A DNA stretch of 64,000 nucleotides from Podocnemis expansa (Eukaryota; Chordata; Testudines; Podocnemididae): contig ML681971.1 in NCBI GenBank assembly GCA_007922195.1, forward strand, positions 17,770,637 to 17,834,636, read 5' to 3'. The translations under genes and the position numbers were made by a program. The notes beneath the pieces were generated by a model. That model worked only from the letters and a program-made list of their open reading frames with translations, was not told the DNA's origin and did no database searches. Shown one piece after another: positions 57,311 through 64,000 of this stretch (position 1 is the stretch's first letter; every line of letters begins with the position of its first letter).

Positions 57311-58499
57311 ATCTTCTGAATGGACGGAAAATGATTTGTCAACTAATAAGGCTGCAAATAAAAAGAGACTTGGGGAGGTTAAATCTGCAGCCAGTAAGTC
57401 TGAAGGGCACATAGACATTGTTCAGGTGTGTGTCTGCGGTGTGGAAGACTTTTAAGAGTGCTAGATCACAGTCCATGATGTTGATGCACTCATCTGCAGT
57501 GGCCAGTTATAAAGAGCCACAGCCAGTGTATCTTACTTATATTGATCTTCCACTATGTTGCTGAAAATTGGGATGTTTTTTCCACAGAACATGTGCAAGG
57601 TCTCTGGAGGGCTGCTTCTACCCCATGCAAAAGGGTGTCCCTGAATACAGCTGGAACATTCAAGTTACACGCTTGCAGAGTAGCTGCCTGTTAAGGCCTC
57701 CATTCAGCCAGGCACTTAGAACATACCTCATTTTAGGCACGTGCATGACTTTTTCAAAGCCAATGGAACCACCCACATGTCTCAAGTTAGGGAAGTACTT
57801 ACCATAGGTGCATTGCTGGCCATGGGACCAGATCCTCAAAGGTATTTAGGCCCCTAACTCCCACTGAAATTAATCTTGGAGAACCTGGCCATTAGTGATT
57901 AAAACTTTGTATCAATTCCCTCGGCTGCTCAGCTTTCCCTCTGGTGCCAGGGGCCTGCCTGCTTATCGCACTGGATTTCTCTGTTATGTAGTTTGACACG
58001 CCAGACATTAGTGGGTTTGATATGTGCCTGTGGTAATACAAGCTGTCTTGTTGGCAGCCAATGAGGACTACAAAGTCCTTTTACTCCCTTCTCCCTCTTC
58101 TGCTAAAGGATTATGGTCTGTTACACAAGTGACAACAGGTGGGAGAGAGCAATGGGAGGGGTGCATACACCAGGGCAGCTGGCACAGAGGAGGGGCTTCC
58201 TGTGAAAGAAATGGCAGTCCTGCTCTTATGCAAGTGTCCCATTTAAACCTCTGGGTGCATGGAACCCTCCGAGGGCATTCAGCAAAACAGCATAGATGGG
58301 CAAAATGCCATGCCCTAACAGCTGGGCACAAATGCTGGCCAGCCACTATAGTCATTGAGATTCCAAGCTGATAATGTTCTGACTGTGGAGGTGTCAGCCT
58401 GGTTGTGGCTAAGGGGATGTGCTATTTTTTAAACAAAATTGTGTGTGGTTATCATTCTCTTTAATATGGTATACCCCCTTGAGGCCTTCAGTTGAGATT
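57311..58499. other. Intergenic, nothing recognised
   Basis: No gene or clear repeat. Confidence 0.5.
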
Positions 58500-58735
58500 G
58501 ATGCCCCATTGCGTTAGGCATTGAACATAAAGATCGTGAGAGACATGGAATGTACAGTCTAATTACACACTACAGACAAAGAGTGGTCAGAAGGAAGTGT
58601 TGTCATTCCCATTTTACACATAGGGAAAATGAGGCACTGAGCAGCAAAGGGAATTACCCATGTTTGCCCAGGGAGTCCATGGCAAAGCTGGGAATCAAAG
58701 CCAGGTCTCCAGAACTCTGGCTGGTGCATTAACCA
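58500..58735 (-). repeat. MIR, long reverse copy
   Basis: 'tgccccattgcgttaggcat', 'cattcccattttacacatag', 'gaaaatgaggcactgag' and 'ggtctccagaactctggctg' follow the reverse MIR order. Confidence 0.75.
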
Positions 58736-60261
58736 CCCTCATGTTTAATTTTAGATCCATTTTGTATTAAAAACCTGACTTACTTTTTAAAAATAATTAC
58801 TTTTTTTGCCCCTGATGAAACAGGCATCCCTGTCCTTTCCTCGCTTGAGTCCTGTCTGCACTGCACATTTTGGGCTGTGTTGTAACTCAGCCACAGCTCA
58901 GTTGTCTCTAGGGAAAGTGGGTCCTTACTCCATGAACTTAAGCCTTCTTAAAAAGACATGTCCTGGTGCTCTTCCACTGAAATCATCAGTGATACTCCGC
59001 TGATTTTTATGGGAGCCCCATTAAATTCAGTGGGAGTTTCATCAATGGCTTCAATTGGTATGGGGAGCCTCGGATCACCTCTGATCTGTCCTCACAAAGG
59101 ATATCAACTGGCAGTGAGAATCTGGTTAATTGTTCTCTATATTTAGTCTGTTTCCCAGCATGGAATGGAAAACAGCCAACTCCCTCTGGATCAGCAGGGG
59201 CGAGAGGGCATGCACTACAGACTCGAGCAAGCGCAAAGGGAAACAAGTGGCAGGGCGTCCAAGTGACCCACTTCTCAAAGGAAAAACTGATTCCCAGTGT
59301 TCCCTGGGGACACTTACCACTGGGACCCCAAGGAAAAGAATATTTATATTTTTCACAAATAAGGCATGAAGCTATTTTTAGCCTGGCATCCTCTGCAGTT
59401 GGAGAGAGAAACATGAACATCGGGCTGTCAAATCAGCTGAAGAGTTCATGTGACTGGATGGGACGAGTGTAAACAAAAATTTCTCCAGGGCAGATCTGGT
59501 GTCATTTCTGCTCCTTGTGGTGGTTAATGGATTAATTCTCTTTGTACGACAGCAAGCTTACAGTTATATCCATGTCTGTGGAGAGGCTAATGCCCAGCTC
59601 AAGGCCTATGCACTGTGGAATGCCCTGCACTGAGGTGAATACAGTACCATACTTTGGAATGAGGGCAGAGTTCACTATTAGTGTTTTCTGTGTTGACACG
59701 TGTAATAGAGTCAAAACATGTGGACAGTAAACCCCTCTGTATGTTTCCTTTCAAAATAAGGCAGACTGTAAGCAACATTTTGGGACACTGAGGGAACTGA
59801 TGAGTAGGAAGGTCTGCAAATGTCTGCAGAAGTCTCTGACCTGCCTCCATTGCTTTTGTGAGGGCCAAATCCTCAATGTTTTCTGAAGCAAAACTGACTG
59901 ACACCTGTAAGCATGGACTTCTGAATGCGAAGAGTGACCTCAAGGCTGTCAATCTAGTAGCTGTCACCAGCATGAGATTCAGTCCCACACAGACCAACTG
60001 ACTTGGACAAATACATGCCTTATGTAACAACACCAGTGACAGTCCAGAAATGAAACCTGAGAACTGATGTGTTGTTCTACATTTTGCAAGAGAACCCACT
60101 TGCACCAAAGAGGCAGCATAAGAACATAGGACTCGATGAGAGCACTCGTCCATCCAGTCCAGAAACCCGTCTTCCACAATGACCAGAACTAAATGTTTCA
60201 GAGGAAGGGGTTAAAAACCCTGCAGCCGGCAAATACAGGATAATCTATCCCCACAAGGATC
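58736..60261. other. Intergenic, nothing recognised
   Basis: No gene or clear repeat. Confidence 0.5.
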
Positions 60262-60445
60262 TTAGAGAAGAAGGGTGGCCCACTGGTTAATTGATACCTT
60301 GGAAGAACTGTGTTCCGTTCCTTTCCTGTGTGACCTTGAGCAAGTCATGTAGCAATTTCTGTGCCTCAGCTCCCTCCTCTGTACAATGGGGACAGTAACA
60401 CTGCCCTACTTCAGAGGGGTATTGTGAAGGGAGACAGTAGGATAA
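60262..60445 (+). repeat. MIR
   Basis: 'gtgaccttgagcaagtcatg', 'gtgcctcagctccctcctct' and 'gtacaatggggacagtaaca' in order. Confidence 0.8.
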
Positions 60446-61287
60446 CTACTGTGGTATTAGGGACTGCAGACGTACTTTTGATAGATAGATATTAGGTCTC
60501 ATCTAAATCTCGGATAGATAGAGACTGATTTAAGCCCTAATTTAAGGCTTAATATCCCTTTCCAATTTTTCATTAGTATTAGCAAATATAACTCTAGGCG
60601 GTCTTATTGTCGATATAAATGTTCAATCCCTTTGTGATTTGGAGCCCTTAACTTTAGCAATGATTTGTGGCAAAGTGGTAACTAGGTCCTCAGACTGCAG
60701 CCTTTGAACTTGTGGTTGGGCTTCCTCTTCTGAGAGGAAACACACCCCTGCCCTATCGTTTTGCAGCCAGGGAAGAGGAGGTGCTCCTTTTATCTGAGGG
60801 ATGTTTTACTGCCGAAAGCAATGTGGAAAATGTTAGTCAGATGGGACGTTTGTTGATCTAGTACAGAGCAATTGTTGCTGTGAGTGTCTGACTGAAACAA
60901 CAAAATATTTGTCCTGTAGAAGAGTTATGGAACACGAGTAGGTTTACACAAGCAGTTGAGAGGCAATTATAAATCTGGTGTCCCTTACAGCCCTTTCCCT
61001 CTCACTGAAGGCCTGAGTGACCAGACTTCCTAACAGCAAAAGAAGAGCCTTTTGGAACCACAGCCTGTCTATTCAAGCGTACATTGCCTAGGATCAGCTT
61101 GAGGAATCCATTTATCTGCATTTATTGTGTTTCATTTATTTGGATCAGGACTGGGGGGGGTGGGGGTGGGGGACAAGCAAACAGGATGGGTGGGGATAAG
61201 AAGGGGATGTTTCTGTACAAGCATCACCTCACTCAGAAGGGTTTTTTCATTATACAACCTGAGCGGCTGCTGCTTACTGACCATCTG
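60446..61287. other. Intergenic, G-run only
   Basis: G-rich run at 61150-61172. No gene or repeat family recognised. Confidence 0.5.
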
Positions 61288-62322
61288 TAGTGGCGGTTCC
61301 CAAACTCTTTGACTCAAGAGCCACAAATACAATTTTTACTGCCCTGAAGGGTCTCTGGTCTCTGCCAGCAGCCTTCCTCCCAGCCATCCCCAACCCCTGC
61401 ATCCAGAGGGAAGGAGTTCAGAAAGAAGGATCTCCCGTCCCCCAGGCTGCAGCATGGAAACCATGAGCTTCACCTTGGCTTCACCAGCTGCCTTTGGGAG
61501 ATCAATGCCTCCCTTACTCTGGCTCATGCAGGGACTGCCTAGGCAGTGGCATCACTGGGGGCTCGGGGGGCCTCAGCCCCCTGAAACTCAGGGTCAGCCC
61601 CCAAGCAGCATGCATCTAAACTGCACGGGGGTGCACCGTCACACTCCCATGCAGGGAAAACTGCCCAGGCAGCAGGCAGTCAGCAGCCGCAGCCTCTTCT
61701 GGCTGGGAGGGAGCTGCCCCAGGCTGGGCCTGGGAGTTTTTCAAATTCCAGCCCTGGCTTGACCCTGCTCTGAGCATGCTCAGAGCAGGGTCATGCTGGG
61801 AGCCTCACACTGTGCCACAGCCCCACTCTCCCTCCGGTGGCCAGGTAAGAGAGCCAGGGGTGAGGCCGGGGGCAGGCATGCTGGCCCGGTGGGGAAAGGG
61901 CACAGGGAAGGGGGTCGGCCGGGGCAGTGTGGACAAGCGGCAGGACCGGGGGGTTCCGGAAAGGGTTGGGGCGGGGTGGCCGGGGGGGGGGGGGCGGGCC
62001 CCACCCACCCCCCGGGGGGGGGGAATGGATTGGAGCCCTAGCAGCTGGTGGGGGCCGCCCCCCCAATATTTATGTGTAGTGACACCCCTGCACCTAGGGA
62101 CCCAAACAGAAAACTTTGCAATGTTCCCTGCTACAGCCAAGGGGAAGGAAGCACTGGTCTTTGATCCCTTTGGCTAGAGCAAGGAACCTGCACCAGCAAC
62201 ACACTCCACCTGGGTACTTAGGCAGAGGTTCCCTTCTGCAGCCAGTGGGAGGGGAACCGCAGGCCACTCTGAAAGATCCTGTGGGCATGTCTGGCCCACA
62301 GGCCACAAGTTGGGAACTACTA
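61288..62322. mobile_element. hAT-type element interrupted by a GC-rich element
   Basis: Ends 'tagtggcggttcccaaac' and 'gttgggaactacta' are hAT-like inverted repeats. 62100-62300 is the reverse complement of parts of 22860-23010. Flanks show no matching 8-mer, so the ends are uncertain. Confidence 0.65.
61543..62092. mobile_element. GC-rich TIR element nested in 61288-62322
   Basis: Ends 'gcagtggcatcact' and 'agtgacacccctgc' are imperfect inverted repeats. Both outer flanks carry CCTAG, but at slightly different offsets. The core has long G-runs (61982-62024). Confidence 0.55.
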
Positions 62323-63937
62323 GTCTACATAGTAAATTCATCCGACTCCTCTGCAGAAACACAGCCAAATCAAGATCTGAGTCCTCATTTCAACTGGACC
62401 TGCAGGGCTTCATTCAAAGCCTTATGCCATGGGAGGCAGGGCTGGGGGAAAAGAATTGACAGAGAAGCCCACTCTATTGACTATAACTTAATTGAGAATT
62501 CCCCTCTCCAGTGGGTGGGCTAGGATTCTAGGCTGACCATGGCCAGCTGCAGTCAGGTTACTTTCCTTTGGTGTCATCTGGAGGGAAAAGATGCTGCCAC
62601 TCCTGACAAGCCTTTGTTTGGAACAGACAACTGAGGGAGATGGGGAGGTGTCAAAAGCCCTCTCCACAGAACCAGCTGGTTGGCAGTTTCAAAGTGGAGT
62701 TGTCAGGATGCAACAGAACCTACTGGAAGGAAGATGCTCCCCTCCACTGACAACCAGGAGCCAGGGGCTGGGGAGAGAGCAATGCTAGGGTCTGCTAAAT
62801 CCCTGGCCTCCAGAAGAAAGACAATCTGAATAGTATCTTCCATCAGGAGGCCTGTTCAGGCCATGTAAACCTGACTGCCTGAGTGAGGACTACAAGCTCA
62901 GGCCCTAAGGGAATAGCATGTTGTCATGGTAATAGGCAATGCAGCCTCCAATTATCTGAAGGATTAAGAGCCTTCCCTTTCATCCAGTCAAAAAAAAAAA
63001 AATTGAAAAGCCTTGTTCTGAGGAACAATGATAGTGTAGGAGACAAATGGCTCCCCCTCCACAGAGATAAACCATGCCAGAAGCTCCATGAGAAGGAAGG
63101 ATAATAGAGACATGGAAAATGTGAGTCTGGCCCAGCTGTGGCCAATTGGAGCACTCTTCCCGTACCTTGCTGAAAGCAACATTCCCACACACTTTGCCAC
63201 AATGGAGAACTTCCATGCAGGGAACACAGTAATTGCTTCCTGCTACCTCTGATTGAAAGCTTCTGTTTGTTTTAATGAAGGGCCAGATCCCCTTCTGGCA
63301 TAAATCATTGTTACCCTGTTGGTTTTGATGGAACTATGCTGATTTACATCAGTTTAAGATTGCATCTGAAATCTGCATAGTCATGTCACTCAGACATGTT
63401 GAGGACAGATTGTCAAGTGCTCAGCGTCCTCCATTTGGATCAATTTCTAATGACTTTGCTCCCTCCCAGGCCTCTAAATAAGAACTACATTTTCAAAGCA
63501 GCTCAACAGCCAGGGGCTCCTATTGTGACACTTGGGTGCAGAGCTCTTTTTGAAAATCTGATCTCATTTTCAAGGCTGAACCCTTCTGAAAATTCTGATC
63601 TAGCTGGCTTAACCAAAATGCCTAAACTGCTTTTGACATTTGTAGCCCTTGAGCTTTAGGTTGGGGAATGACACACCTAGCCAGACCCAATAGAAGAAAT
63701 CCTAATGATGATGTGGTGCAGCTAGAGAGACACCTTCACATGAATCAGCCTGCCTATCCCACTGCTTTGCTCTGTACATGAAAGGGGTTGGAGAAGAGAA
63801 GTTATTGTACTATGCCTGATTTTCAGGAACTGGATCCTCACCCTTCCCCACCTTCTGCTGGCTCCTACTTAAATTGGGTCATGAAGGCAAGTACATTGTG
63901 CTGCATGAGTTTTCATCTGTTCCCTTCAGGCTGAACT
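62323..63937. other. Intergenic, nothing recognised
   Basis: An A-run at about 62988-63001 and old LINE-like wording near 63275-63355 ('gccagatccccttctggcat'). No gene. Confidence 0.5.
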
Positions 63938-64000
63938 TAGGATAGAATCAAATCATGGGATTGGAAGGGACCTCACTAGATCATCTACTCCAACCCCCTG
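63938..64000. repeat. CR1-like LINE fragment, runs off the window
   Basis: 'gggattggaagggacctcac' and 'atcatctactccaaccccct' are CR1 3'-region landmarks. Confidence 0.8.

Noticed and set aside
59599..60177. 192-codon minus-strand ORF
   Set aside because: Long, but with no start context, domain or repeated family I recognise. Length alone is not enough in 64 kb of vertebrate DNA.
61776..62177. 133-codon plus-strand ORF and overlapping minus ORFs
   Set aside because: They sit across G-runs within a nested repeat and show no conserved motif.
61280..62330. 8-bp TSD for the 61288-62322 element
   Set aside because: Left 'accatctg' and right 'gtctacat' disagree, so the boundaries remain uncertain.

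Overview
The window is vertebrate nuclear DNA, most likely from a turtle. The reasons are a spliced vertebrate gene, ancient MIR/CORE-SINE and CR1-type fragments, and many copies of a repeat carrying 'ggagtcctgtggcac' and 'gttagtct' motifs that I associate with turtle genomes. The turtle assignment rests on recall, since no search was possible. There is no bacterial-style gene organisation, and nearly all open reading frames are chance or repeat-derived.

Region 1 (1-9.97 kb): the 5' half of one real gene, NCBP3 (nuclear cap-binding protein subunit 3, formerly C17orf85/ELG), on the minus strand. Five coding exons (9577-9708, 6921-6986, 4182-4287, 2705-2830, 1074-1202) join in frame with GT/AG splice sites into about 186 residues, including the cap-binding WLDD motif. 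Later exons lie beyond the left edge. The ATG sits in a CpG island (about 9.29-9.96 kb) holding the presumed promoter.

Region 2 (10.5-19.44 kb): an old DIRS-type (tyrosine-recombinase) retrotransposon. It is recognised by inverted terminal repeats about 8.6 kb apart and a diagnostic internal complementary region that reproduces both termini. It carries an 83-bp minisatellite and later insertions: a hAT MITE nested in a second MITE, a relic hAT/ZBED-like transposase, a palindromic SINE, and a proline-rich coding-like minisatellite.

Region 3 (19.44-64 kb): intergenic DNA with no convincing gene. It is built of non-autonomous DNA transposons (many with exact 8-bp target duplications), AT-rich foldback elements, a nested LTR-like element splitting a MIR, a decayed CR1/L3-like LINE (55.7-57.0 kb), minisatellites and simple repeats. 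CAMKK1, the neighbour of NCBP3 in human, was not recognised.

The most interesting signals are the complete DIRS architecture, a family of self-complementary SINE-like retroposons with variable-length target duplications, and the readable order of nested insertions. No new gene system was found.
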